64,000 nucleotides of DNA, taken from positions 241,403 to 305,402 of the forward strand of contig NZ_AOIU01000013.1 of assembly GCF_000337455.1 (NCBI RefSeq). The letters run 5' to 3'. This stretch comes from Halosimplex carlsbadense 2-9-1 (GTDB lineage: Archaea > Halobacteriota > Halobacteria > Halobacteriales > Haloarculaceae). Position 1 is the first letter of the stretch; each line of letters starts with the position of its first letter. This document shows, one piece after another, positions 57,112 to 64,000 of this stretch. The position numbers were made by a program, and so were the translations under genes. The notes under the pieces were generated by a model. That model worked only from the letters and a program-made list of their open reading frames with translations. It did not search any database and was not told where the DNA came from.

Positions 57112-58059
57112 TTACTCCTTGAGTGCTCCGGCAGTCAGCCCGCTGACGATGCGCTCCTGGGCGATCACGACGAGGATCACCACGGGGAGGACGCCGACGA
57201 TGCTCGCCGCCGCCATCAGGTTGTAAAAGGCCTGGTACTGGCCCTGGTAGTTGACGACGCCCCAGACGATGGGCGCCCAGTTCTGGGCCTGGCCGTCGGT
57301 CATCAGGAAGGAGATGAAGAACTCGTTGTAGACGCCGATGAACGTGAGCACGCCCGCGGTCGCGACCCCCGGCGCGGACAGGGGGATGATGACACGGAAG
57401 AGCGCGCCGATCCGGGTGGCGCCCTCGACGCGAGCGGCGTCCTCCAGCCCGTCGGGGATCTGGCTGTAGAAGGTGGTGAGGATGAAAATGGAGAGCGGCA
57501 AGAAGAGCGCGCTGAACGGCGTCACCATCGCGCCGGGGGTGTTGAACCAGTTGGGGCTCTCGATGGTCCCGACGGCGGGGAGCGTGAGGATCTCGACGTT
57601 GCCCGTGAAGAACTGGAACAGCGGGATGATGAACGCGGCCGGCGGGAAGTACGAGATAGCGAGCAACACGAGCAACAGCGCGGTCTTGCCGCGGAACTGC
57701 AGGCGGCCGAAGGCGTAGCCGGCGAAGCTCGCCACCAGCAGGACGATGACCGTCGTCGTCAGCGCGATGACGATGCTGTTGAACATGTAGACGTGAAACG
57801 GCAGCCGCTGGAACATCTCCACGAAGGAGGCTGGGTTGAACCCGTTGGGCAGCAGGCCGACGTCGGTCATCCGGTCGCCGGGCGTCAGCGCCAGCACCAG
57901 CAGCCAGTAGAACGGGAAGAGGGTGGTCACGAGGAAGAAGGCGGTGACGACGTAGAAGAGGAACTGGTAGGCGTCGCCGGGGTTGCGGATCGCCTCCTGC
58001 GCGCGCTGGGCGATCGGCCCGTCGTCGCTCTCGCCCCCCTCGACGGGCTGAGAGGCCAT
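57112..58059 (-). CDS. ABC importer permease, second (UgpE/MalG-like)
   Basis: 315 residues from ATG 58059 (MASQPVEGGESDDGPIAQRA). Six membrane helices. The coupling (EAA) loop is DGLEDAARVEGATRIGALFRVIIPLSAPGV, with the EAA...G core. The long first cytosolic-external loop (LTPGDRMTDVGLLPNGFNPASFVEMF) is normal for MalG/UgpE-type inner permeases. Its start overlaps the stop of the first permease by one base (TGATG). Confidence 0.88.
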   Translation of the reverse strand: MASQPVEGGESDDGPIAQRAQEAIRNPGDAYQFLFYVVTAFFLVTTLFPFYWLLVLALTPGDRMTDVGLLPNGFNPASFVEMFQRLPFHVYMFNSIVIALTTTVIVLLVASFAGYAFGRLQFRGKTALLLVLLAISYFPPAAFIIPLFQFFTGNVEILTLPAVGTIESPNWFNTPGAMVTPFSALFLPLSIFILTTFYSQIPDGLEDAARVEGATRIGALFRVIIPLSAPGVATAGVLTFIGVYNEFFISFLMTDGQAQNWAPIVWGVVNYQGQYQAFYNLMAAASIVGVLPVVILVVIAQERIVSGLTAGALKE

Positions 58060-59036
58060 CAGGCGCCCACCTCCAGGTCGGCGAACTTGACGATGTACAC
58101 CAGCGCGACCAGCGCGACGATGCCGGCGGTGATGAACGCGACGGCGGCGGAGGTGGCGTACCGGCCCGCGCGGAAGGTCGAGACGACCATGCAGGTCAGT
58201 GACGGCAGGGTCGAACAGCCGCCGGTCGTCTCGATGATACCGTAGACGCGCATCGACTGGATCGTCCGGAAGAGCAGGGCGACCAGCAGCGCGGGGAGGA
58301 CGAGCGGGAAGGTGATGTAGCGGAACTGCTGGACCTTCGAGGCGCCGGCGACCTTCGCAACGTCGTAGAGGCTGCGGTCGACGCTCTGGAGGCCGGCGAG
58401 GATGAGCAGCGCCATGAACGCCGAGGTCTTCCACACGTCGGCGACGATGACGATGATCAGCGTGTCGGTCGTGTTGATCAGCGGGTTCTGTGAGAACACG
58501 CCCAGGCCCTGCATCACGTCGGTCCCGACGCCGATCCCCGGCTGGAAGAACAGCCAGAAGATGAGCCCCTGGATGGCGATGGGCACGGCCCACGGGATGA
58601 GGATCGCGACGCGGACCCACCGGCGCCCGCGGAAGCTCTGGTCGAGGACGAGCGCCTGGCCGAAGCCGATGATCGTCTCCAGCGTGACCGCGATGGCGAC
58701 GTAGATGAGCGTCACCGTCAGCGCGCTCTGGAACGGCTGGCCGAAGTCGAGGAACGGGCTGCCGAGAACGGCGTTGCGCTCGCCGGTCAGCAGCTCGGCG
58801 TAGTTCTCGAACGCGACGAACTCGCCGACGTACTCCGCCGAAAAGAGGGCGTCGGCGCGCAGCGACATCTCGAAGGTACTCGCCAGCGGCCACAGCGCCA
58901 TCGTCGAGACGAGCAGCAGCGTCGGGACCAGGAGGACGTACGCGAACCCCTGTTCGGAGAGCTGTTCCGTCCAGTTTGCCGGCGCGACCGCCGCCGACCG
59001 CACGCGTCCGCGGCCGTGTTCGTCGCTGGTCGCCAT
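58059..59036 (-). CDS. ABC importer permease, first (UgpA/MalF-like)
   Basis: 325 residues. Six membrane helices beginning YVLLVPTLLLVSTMALWPLAS; EAA loop RSLYDVAKVAGASKVQQFRYITFPLVLPALL. Residues 1-25 are a variable charged start. A loop TTGGCSTLPSLTCMVVS between late helices holds two Cys, unusual for the family. It is preceded by the substrate-binding protein gene (stop overlaps upstream by two bases of spacing) and followed in coupled fashion by the second permease. Confidence 0.87.
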   Translation of the reverse strand: MATSDEHGRGRVRSAAVAPANWTEQLSEQGFAYVLLVPTLLLVSTMALWPLASTFEMSLRADALFSAEYVGEFVAFENYAELLTGERNAVLGSPFLDFGQPFQSALTVTLIYVAIAVTLETIIGFGQALVLDQSFRGRRWVRVAILIPWAVPIAIQGLIFWLFFQPGIGVGTDVMQGLGVFSQNPLINTTDTLIIVIVADVWKTSAFMALLILAGLQSVDRSLYDVAKVAGASKVQQFRYITFPLVLPALLVALLFRTIQSMRVYGIIETTGGCSTLPSLTCMVVSTFRAGRYATSAAVAFITAGIVALVALVYIVKFADLEVGA

Positions 59037-59037
59037 C

Positions 59038-60609
59038 TTAGACGCTCTGTTCGATCTCTTCGAGGCTCCCTGCGAGCGCGCTCATCGCCTCCTCGGGGGC
59101 CTGTTGCTGGGCGATCACACCGTTGACGCGGCTGGCGATCTGCGAGGACTGGTCGGGCCAGACGACGGTCACGGGCCGCGGGATGGCGTTCTCGCCGGCC
59201 ACCTGTAGCGTCTCCAGATGCGGCCCCCACGGGTCCACGTCGCCGACGTTCTCGGGGTCGAACAGCCGCTGGTCGCCGGTCAGGTAGCCCAGCTCGCTGA
59301 ACTGGAACGTGCGGAAGCTCTGCTCCATCGTCGCCTCGATGACCTGCACCGCCGCGTCGACGTTCTGGGAGTTGGGGTTGACGGTGAGGTGCCACCCGCC
59401 CAGCGCCGAGGCGGTGCCGCCGATCCCCTCGTACTCCGACTCGTCCTGGCTCACCGCGTAGGGGATCGGCATCGTCCCGAGGTCGTCGGGCGACAGGTCG
59501 CCGGACTCCTCGAAGGCGGTCGCCGCCTCGAAGATGCCGCTGGGCCAGTAGCGCAGCGCGACGGCGTTACCGTTGGTGAACGGCTCCAGCGACGGGCCCT
59601 CGGTCCACTCCAGCACCGCGTTGGGCGAGATCTGCTGGTAGCCGTCGAGGGCCTGCTCGTCGTCCGAGCCGTGGATGAGCGTCCGGACCATCCGTAGCGC
59701 CTGGTAGACGGGCTCCTCGTCGACCGTGACCGGCCGGTCGCCGACGGGACCGAACAGGGTGTCCCGACCGCCGAAGTAAGCGCCGCCCCAGGTCGTCATG
59801 AACTCGTTGAACGTACAGCAGGAGAGCCCGACGTAGTCGGTCCCCTGCCAGTTGAACCCGTACTCCACGTCGGCGTTACCGTGGGTCTCGGCGATGACTT
59901 CCGAGAACCGCTGCCAGGTCATCGGCTCGGTCGCCCAGCTCTCACCCTCGGGATCGAAGCCCGCGTCGGTCACCAGGTCCTTGCGGTACTGGATCGTCGG
60001 GAAACCGACCTGCCAGGGGACGCCGTACAGTTCGCCCCGCGGGCCGCCGCCCATCCCGGTTCCGGTGTCCGTGTCTCCCCCGCCACCGCCGACCGCCTGG
60101 GCCGGCGCGCGGGCGCTCTCCAGCGGCGCCTCGAAGTAGTGCTCGTCGAGCATCGAGAGCGCGTCGTCGGAGAGGCGCTCGCTCAGGTTGACGAGCTGGT
60201 CCCGGACGACGAAGGGGATCGTCCACCCGCTGTCCATCCGGAACACGTCCGGCGTCTCGCGGCCGGCGTTGAGCCAGCTGCGATACTGGGCCTCGACGTC
60301 GCCGGAGATCTCCGAGGTCGAGAGGAAGCTCACCTCGATGTCCTCGGAGAGACCGGCGTCGTATAGCGCCTGCCTGGTGTCTTCCGCGCGGTCGGTGACG
60401 TTCGACGGCATCGCCATCTCGACGGTCCCGCCACCGCCACCATCACCGCCGGTCCCGTCTCCGGTCCCGGTACCTGCACCGGGCCCCGCGCCGTCCTGGC
60501 AGCCGGCGAGCCCGACCGCCCCGGCCACCCCGACGGCCTTGACGAATCGCCGCCGCGAACTCGACGCTCCGGGCCCACTCTCCGCTCCCGACGATGAGTC
60601 GTTGGACAT
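59038..60609 (-). CDS. ABC importer substrate-binding lipoprotein (glycerol-3-phosphate/sugar type)
   Basis: 523 residues from ATG 60609 (MSNDSSSGAESGPGASSSRR). Tat signal RRRFVKAVGVAG and lipobox LAGC, then a Gly/Asp/Thr-rich linker. Domain 1 begins VEMAMPSNVTDRAEDTRQAL; SYRMDSGWTIPFVVRDQLVNLSERL, YGVPWQVGFPTIQYRKDLVTDAGFDPEGESWAT and WHLTVNPNSQNVDAAVQVIEA are conserved in the extracellular solute-binding family 1 (MalE/UgpB). A second Gly-rich loop (VGGGGGDTDTGTGMGGG) occurs in the middle of domain 1. It leads an operon (binding protein, two permeases, ATPase, small protein). Substrate is inferred from the adjacent phosphodiesterase. Confidence 0.85.
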   Translation of the reverse strand: MSNDSSSGAESGPGASSSRRRFVKAVGVAGAVGLAGCQDGAGPGAGTGTGDGTGGDGGGGGTVEMAMPSNVTDRAEDTRQALYDAGLSEDIEVSFLSTSEISGDVEAQYRSWLNAGRETPDVFRMDSGWTIPFVVRDQLVNLSERLSDDALSMLDEHYFEAPLESARAPAQAVGGGGGDTDTGTGMGGGPRGELYGVPWQVGFPTIQYRKDLVTDAGFDPEGESWATEPMTWQRFSEVIAETHGNADVEYGFNWQGTDYVGLSCCTFNEFMTTWGGAYFGGRDTLFGPVGDRPVTVDEEPVYQALRMVRTLIHGSDDEQALDGYQQISPNAVLEWTEGPSLEPFTNGNAVALRYWPSGIFEAATAFEESGDLSPDDLGTMPIPYAVSQDESEYEGIGGTASALGGWHLTVNPNSQNVDAAVQVIEATMEQSFRTFQFSELGYLTGDQRLFDPENVGDVDPWGPHLETLQVAGENAIPRPVTVVWPDQSSQIASRVNGVIAQQQAPEEAMSALAGSLEEIEQSV

Positions 60610-60632
60610 ATCTTTGACGATCGATGCTGCCA

Positions 60633-60647
60633 GACTAAGGTATAGTC
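60633..60647 (-). promoter_or_regulatory. palindrome over the TATA box of the importer operon
   Basis: GACTA-AGGTA-TAGTC, a perfect 5-bp inverted repeat with a further CC/GG pair outside, centred on the TATA-like ACTATACC located about 28-37 bases before ATG 60609. A repressor bound here would shut off the operon. Confidence 0.45.
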
Positions 60648-60745
60648 CGGCATCGGCTGACACGCTCGGAATAACCGCGGGTTACCGCTGCCACCCCTGT
60701 CGAAACGGTCGCCGCCGACTTGATGACGGCCGCCCGACATAGCGT

Positions 60746-61447
60746 ATGGAACTCGTCGGCCACCGCGGCTGTCCCGACCACGGGCCGGAGAACTCCGCCC
60801 GGGCGGTCGCGGCGGCCGCGGAGCGACTGCCCGCCGTCGAAGTCGACCTCCGGCGCTGCGGGTCGGGCGATCTCGTCGCCGTCCACGACGAGCGCGTCGA
60901 CGGCGTCACTGACGGGACCGGCCGCGTCGCCGACCTCGACCTGACGGCGCTACGCGAGTTGCGCGTCGACGGGTCTGACGAGCCCGTCGCCACGTTCACC
61001 GAGATCGTCGACGCCGTCCCGGCCGGAACGACGCTCCACGTGGAACTCAAAGAGCCCGGTCTCTGGCGGGACGTGCGAGCGGTGCTGGAGCGGGAGACGG
61101 CACCGGCCGTCCGCATCTCGTCGTTCTCGGCGCCGGCGCTGGCCGAGATCGCCCGGTCGGAGTGGGTCCCGGAGACGGGTCTGCTGTTCGGCGACCATCC
61201 GACGGCGAACCTCGACCTCGCGGCCGCGCTGGACTGTGCGAACGTCCACCCGCCCGCGCGGTTGTGTCTCGAACCCGGCGGTCGCGCCCTCGTCGACCGA
61301 GCCCACGACGCGGGGTTCGGCGTCTACGCCTGGGGGCTCGAAGCGGCGACCGACGACCGGGCGGACCGGACCGCCCCTGTCCGGGCGCTGGCCGACCGCG
61401 GCGTCGACGGCGTCACGACCGACACCTGGGACCTCCCGCAGCCGTAG
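60746..61447 (+). CDS. glycerophosphodiester phosphodiesterase family protein
   Basis: 233 residues. GDPD motifs: VGHRGCPDHGPENSARAV (catalytic His6 and Arg7, Glu16/Asn17), VEVDLRRCGSGDLVAVHDERVDG (metal ligands and second His), HVELKEPGL, and the C-terminal WGLEAATDDRADRTAPVRALADRGVDGVTTDTWD that closes the TIM barrel. It hydrolyses glycerophosphodiesters to glycerol-3-phosphate plus alcohol. It is divergent from the ABC importer (136 bases between), the same pairing as ugpBAEC with ugpQ in bacteria, which supports glycerol-3-phosphate or glycerophosphodiester as cargo. Confidence 0.85.
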   Translation: MELVGHRGCPDHGPENSARAVAAAAERLPAVEVDLRRCGSGDLVAVHDERVDGVTDGTGRVADLDLTALRELRVDGSDEPVATFTEIVDAVPAGTTLHVELKEPGLWRDVRAVLERETAPAVRISSFSAPALAEIARSEWVPETGLLFGDHPTANLDLAAALDCANVHPPARLCLEPGGRALVDRAHDAGFGVYAWGLEAATDDRADRTAPVRALADRGVDGVTTDTWDLPQP

Positions 61448-61528
61448 CGGCCGCTTACGCCCCGTAACTGTCGCTTAGCGATCGAAACCGACGACATCCT
61501 CAAGCCGCCGACCGTTCAACCGCGGGCC

Positions 61529-62176
61529 ATGCGACGGCCCACGGAAGCCTCCTCACAGGTGCGAGCCGCGCCCGCGGACTCGGCGTCCGGAGCGACCGGA
61601 ACGGACGAAGCGGGAAACGACCGCCCGAGGTCGGCGACGCTCGCCGACGCGACGACGGCCGACGCCGAAGCGGTCCTGGCCGACCTGGTCGAGGCGGGCG
61701 CCGTCGACGCGACCGGCGACGACGCCCGACCTACCGACGGGTTCGACGAACGCCGCCGGGCGGAGATCGAGCGCCTCCGGGCGCTCTCACTCGAGGACCT
61801 CGCGGCCGCGACGCTCGCGATGGCGCCCACTGCGACGAGCGCCGAGCCGGTCACCGAGGGCGACCGCGCGTTCGTCGTCTGCTCGGACGGCTCCGGCGAG
61901 CCCGCGGGCGAAGTGTGGATCCGTCGACCGGTCGCGGTGGCGGAGACCGCCGCCGCGCTCGCGCTGGCCGAGGCGACCGACCTCCCCGCCGACCGCCGCG
62001 CCGTCGCCGCGCACGGCCTGTCGGTCTTCCTCGACGACTGCCCGGGCTGTGGAACCGCACTCGAAACGCGGAAAGCCGGCGGCTGCTGCGGCCCGCCGCG
62101 GACCGACGCCGACGGCCACCCGCTCCGAGCGCTCGTCTGTCCGGACTGCCGGACGCAGTTCGTCGCTTTCGAGTAG
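61529..62176 (+). CDS. zinc-ribbon protein of unknown function
   Basis: 215 residues. The first 45 are disordered (RRPTEASSQVRAAPADSASG...), residues 45-95 are acidic helices (LADATTADAEAVLADLVEAG), and residues 110-160 are a strand-rich domain. The C-terminal end has Cys pairs CPGCG (about 172-176), CCG (191-193) and CPDC (207-210), one probable zinc ribbon. No family recognised. It is followed 22 bases later by the universal stress gene on the same strand. Confidence 0.6.
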   Translation: MRRPTEASSQVRAAPADSASGATGTDEAGNDRPRSATLADATTADAEAVLADLVEAGAVDATGDDARPTDGFDERRRAEIERLRALSLEDLAAATLAMAPTATSAEPVTEGDRAFVVCSDGSGEPAGEVWIRRPVAVAETAAALALAEATDLPADRRAVAAHGLSVFLDDCPGCGTALETRKAGGCCGPPRTDADGHPLRALVCPDCRTQFVAFE

Positions 62177-62197
62177 CCGCGACGCCACCCGTCGGGC

Positions 62198-62599
62198 ATG
62201 GCCCGCTATCTCCTCGCGACCGCGTCGGTCCACACGACCGCCGCGGCCGCCGACTACCTCGCCGACCGCCTCACCGCCGACGACGAGGTGCTCGTGGTGA
62301 CCGTCGACGAACCCGACCTCGACAGCCGGGACGCCGGCGACGCCGCCAACGTCGCCCGGTCGCGCCTGTTGCCGGCGACCGTCGAGGTGCTGGAGCGGGC
62401 GGGCGAGCCCGCCGCGGAGATCCGGTCCGTCCTCGCCGAGCGCGCGGTCGACGCGCTCCTCCTCGGGCCGCGCCGGGGCGATCCGGACGCCGGCGGCGAG
62501 GGCGGCGAATCCGGCGCGGACGCGCCCGGCTCGACGGTTCGGTCGCTGCTCGGCGACGTGACCGTGCCGGTGGTGATCGTCCCGACGCCCGAGCTGTGA
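62198..62599 (+). CDS. universal stress protein family (UspA)
   Basis: 133 residues: N-terminal strand ARYLLATASVHTTAAAADYL, a central strand-helix LVVTVDEPDL, the helix RARDAGDAAN... and the C-terminal GPRRGDP ... GSTVRSLLGDVTVPVVIVPTPE, which carries the G-2X-G-9X-G(S/T)-like ATP-binding motif of the ATP-binding UspA branch in abbreviated form. A Gly/Glu insertion (GGEGGESGADA) is in the last loop. Part of a two-gene unit with the zinc-ribbon gene (22 bases apart). Confidence 0.78.
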   Translation: MARYLLATASVHTTAAAADYLADRLTADDEVLVVTVDEPDLDSRDAGDAANVARSRLLPATVEVLERAGEPAAEIRSVLAERAVDALLLGPRRGDPDAGGEGGESGADAPGSTVRSLLGDVTVPVVIVPTPEL

Positions 62600-62639
62600 G
62601 GGCCGTCCCGGTGGCCGAACCGTGAGCGACGCGTGGCCG

Positions 62640-64000
62640 TCAGTTGCCGGCCGACTCGGCGCCGTCGGCTCGCACCCGCGAGAGGCGCATGGCGTTGCCG
62701 GTGACGGCGGTGGTCATGCCGGCGTCGCCGACGAGGACGGCGACCCAGATGGGGACGGCGTAGAAGGGGACGGCGAGCGCGAGGCCGGCCTTGACGAGCA
62801 GGCTCGCGCCGATGTTCTGGCGGATGACGCCGTTGGCGTCGCCGGCGAGTTCGTAGAGGTAGGGCAGTCGCGAGAGGTCGTCGCCCATCAGCGCCACGTC
62901 GGCGGTCTCCAGGGCCGTGTCGGTGCCGGCGGCGCCCATCGCGACGCCGACCGTGGCCGTCGCCATCGCGGGCGCGTCGTTGATGCCGTCGCCGACCATC
63001 GCCACACCGCCGTCGAACTCCGCGACGAGGTCCTCGACCGCTGCGACCTTCTCGTCGGGGAGGAGTTCGGCGCGATAGTCGTCGACGCCCACCTCCTCGG
63101 CGATGGCCCTCGCGGTGCGTTCGTTGTCGCCGGTGAGCATCACGGTCCTCTCGACGCCCAGGTCGCGCAGACGCTCGACGGCCCGTTTCGCCTCGGGCCG
63201 GACCTCGTCGGCGACGGCGATCAGACCCTCGATCTCGTCCTCGGTCCCGACCAGGACGACGGTTTTGCCCTCCGACTGGAGGTCGGGCACCGCGTCGGCC
63301 AGCAGGTCGAGACAGTCGTTGCGCTCGCAGATGTCCCGGCTCGTCTGCGTGACCACGCCGCCGTCGGTCGCCGCGTGGACGTGCGAGAGGTCGAACCCCA
63401 GATCGGCGAACAGCCCGGGTTTGCCCGCGTAGTGGGGCGTCCCGTCGAGTTCGGCGCGGACGCCCTTGCCCGTGATGCTCTCGAAGTCCGCGACGCTCCG
63501 GTCGTCCACGTCGCGCTCCTCGGCGCGGTCGACGATGGCCTCGCCGATCGGGTGTTCGCTGCGCGTCTCGAGGCCGCGGGCGCACCGCAGCACGCCTTCC
63601 TCGTCGTTGCCGTTGAGCGGGACCACGTCCGTGACCGTCAGCTCGCCCTTCGTGAGCGTCCCGGTCTTGTCGAAGGCGACGGCGTCGACCGCGCCCATCG
63701 CTTCGAGGTGGGACCCGCCCTTGACGAGCACGCCGTTTTTCGCGGCGCTCGTCACGCCGGAGACGACCGAGACCGGCGTCGAGATGACGAACGCGCAGGG
63801 GCAGGCCAGCACCAGCAGCGTCAGACCGTCGACCACGGCCTCGGGCCAGGTCGTGTTCAACAGGAACGGCCCGCCGACGGTGAGCAGGACGGCGAACGCG
63901 ACGACGACAGGAGTGTAGTAAGCGGCGAAGCGCTCGACGAACTGCTCGCGCTCGGTCTTGTTCGACTGGGCGTCCTCGATCATCGCGACGACGCGCGAGA
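62640..64000 (-). CDS. P1B-type heavy-metal-translocating ATPase, partial (N-terminus beyond right edge)
   Basis: 454 codons visible to the window edge; stop 62640. Metal-binding CPC in LLVLACPCAFVISTP, phosphorylation DKTGTLTKGE, ATP-binding SEHPIGEAI (HP motif) and GKGVRAEL, hinge GDGINDAPAMATATVGVAMG. The last helices retain Lys in LLVKAGLALAV and Asp in VAVLVGDAGMTTAV, plus the IS-TP after CPC; these are the P1B-2 (Zn/Cd/Pb) markers, as in ZntA/CadA, rather than Cu-type P1B-1. It exports toxic divalent metal. The first membrane helices and N-terminal metal-binding domain lie outside the window. Confidence 0.88.
   Translation of the reverse strand, partial: SRVVAMIEDAQSNKTEREQFVERFAAYYTPVVVAFAVLLTVGGPFLLNTTWPEAVVDGLTLLVLACPCAFVISTPVSVVSGVTSAAKNGVLVKGGSHLEAMGAVDAVAFDKTGTLTKGELTVTDVVPLNGNDEEGVLRCARGLETRSEHPIGEAIVDRAEERDVDDRSVADFESITGKGVRAELDGTPHYAGKPGLFADLGFDLSHVHAATDGGVVTQTSRDICERNDCLDLLADAVPDLQSEGKTVVLVGTEDEIEGLIAVADEVRPEAKRAVERLRDLGVERTVMLTGDNERTARAIAEEVGVDDYRAELLPDEKVAAVEDLVAEFDGGVAMVGDGINDAPAMATATVGVAMGAAGTDTALETADVALMGDDLSRLPYLYELAGDANGVIRQNIGASLLVKAGLALAVPFYAVPIWVAVLVGDAGMTTAVTGNAMRLSRVRADGAESAGN

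Overview
This 64-kb window is chromosomal DNA of a halophilic archaeon (class Halobacteria). The evidence is very high GC, a strongly acidic proteome, Tat-dependent lipoproteins, Thr/Pro-rich surface proteins, an archaeal SepF, a HalX response regulator, a 7TM-PAS histidine kinase, many haloarchaea-only DUF proteins, and leaderless genes with TATA boxes about 25-30 bases before the start codon. Genus cannot be set from the sequence alone. Both ends cut genes: a Tat surface protein on the left and a P1B metal ATPase on the right.

Layout. 1-4.7 kb: two Thr/Pro-rich surface proteins and a small zinc protein, then an accessory patch. There, an AT-rich gene (nucleoside-deoxyribosyltransferase/TIR-like domain plus an MCM-like winged helix) lies between a 118-bp copy of the 3' end of an Azf-type glucose-6-phosphate dehydrogenase gene and the intact gene. 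4.9-18.1 kb: mostly housekeeping and conserved haloarchaeal genes (lipoprotein, MptD, creatininase family, rhodanese-MBL fusion, DUF7093-like protein, SepF, HerA/DUF87-like ATPase, DUF1028, PUA protein, HalX regulator with a RecA-like partner). A candidate structured RNA lies at about 12.58-12.73 kb. 18.4-19.0 kb: tRNA-Asp(GTC) followed by 600 bases without genes that hold a copy of the tRNA 3' end, a long palindrome and a three-copy tandem repeat. 19-36 kb: DUF5784, a short DUF5786 gene overlapping its convergent neighbour, SDR, YkgJ-type protein, a sensor kinase, a tandem pair of lipoproteins with a pilin-like C-terminal domain, an XPD/Rad3 helicase, ThiE, MFS, SDR, CoA-disulfide-reductase-type flavoprotein, aldo/keto reductase and cupin. 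36-41.2 kb: a TetR regulator and two MsbA-type ABC exporters, each preceded by the same inverted repeat at the same distance from its start. 41.2-55.6 kb: 7TM histidine kinase, beta-CASP nuclease, AEC and MATE transporters, aldo/keto reductase, DUF106 (YidC/Oxa1-like) protein, two divergent rhodanese-type sulfurtransferases, AI-2E transporter, methyltransferase, small membrane proteins and a rhomboid protease. 55.7-61.4 kb: an ABC importer operon divergent from a glycerophosphodiester phosphodiesterase, pointing to glycerol-3-phosphate or glycerophosphodiester uptake. 61.5-64 kb: zinc-ribbon protein, UspA and the P1B ATPase.

The observations most worth following are: (i) the roughly 1.57-kb unit bounded by azf 3'-end repeats that carries the NDT/TIR-like-winged-helix gene; (ii) short (48-60 bp) in-frame palindromic insertions in four otherwise conserved protein domains, two of which have an uninterrupted relative inside this same window; (iii) the paired TetR operators; and (iv) the candidate structured RNA with its own promoter and a palindrome between TATA box and predicted transcription start.
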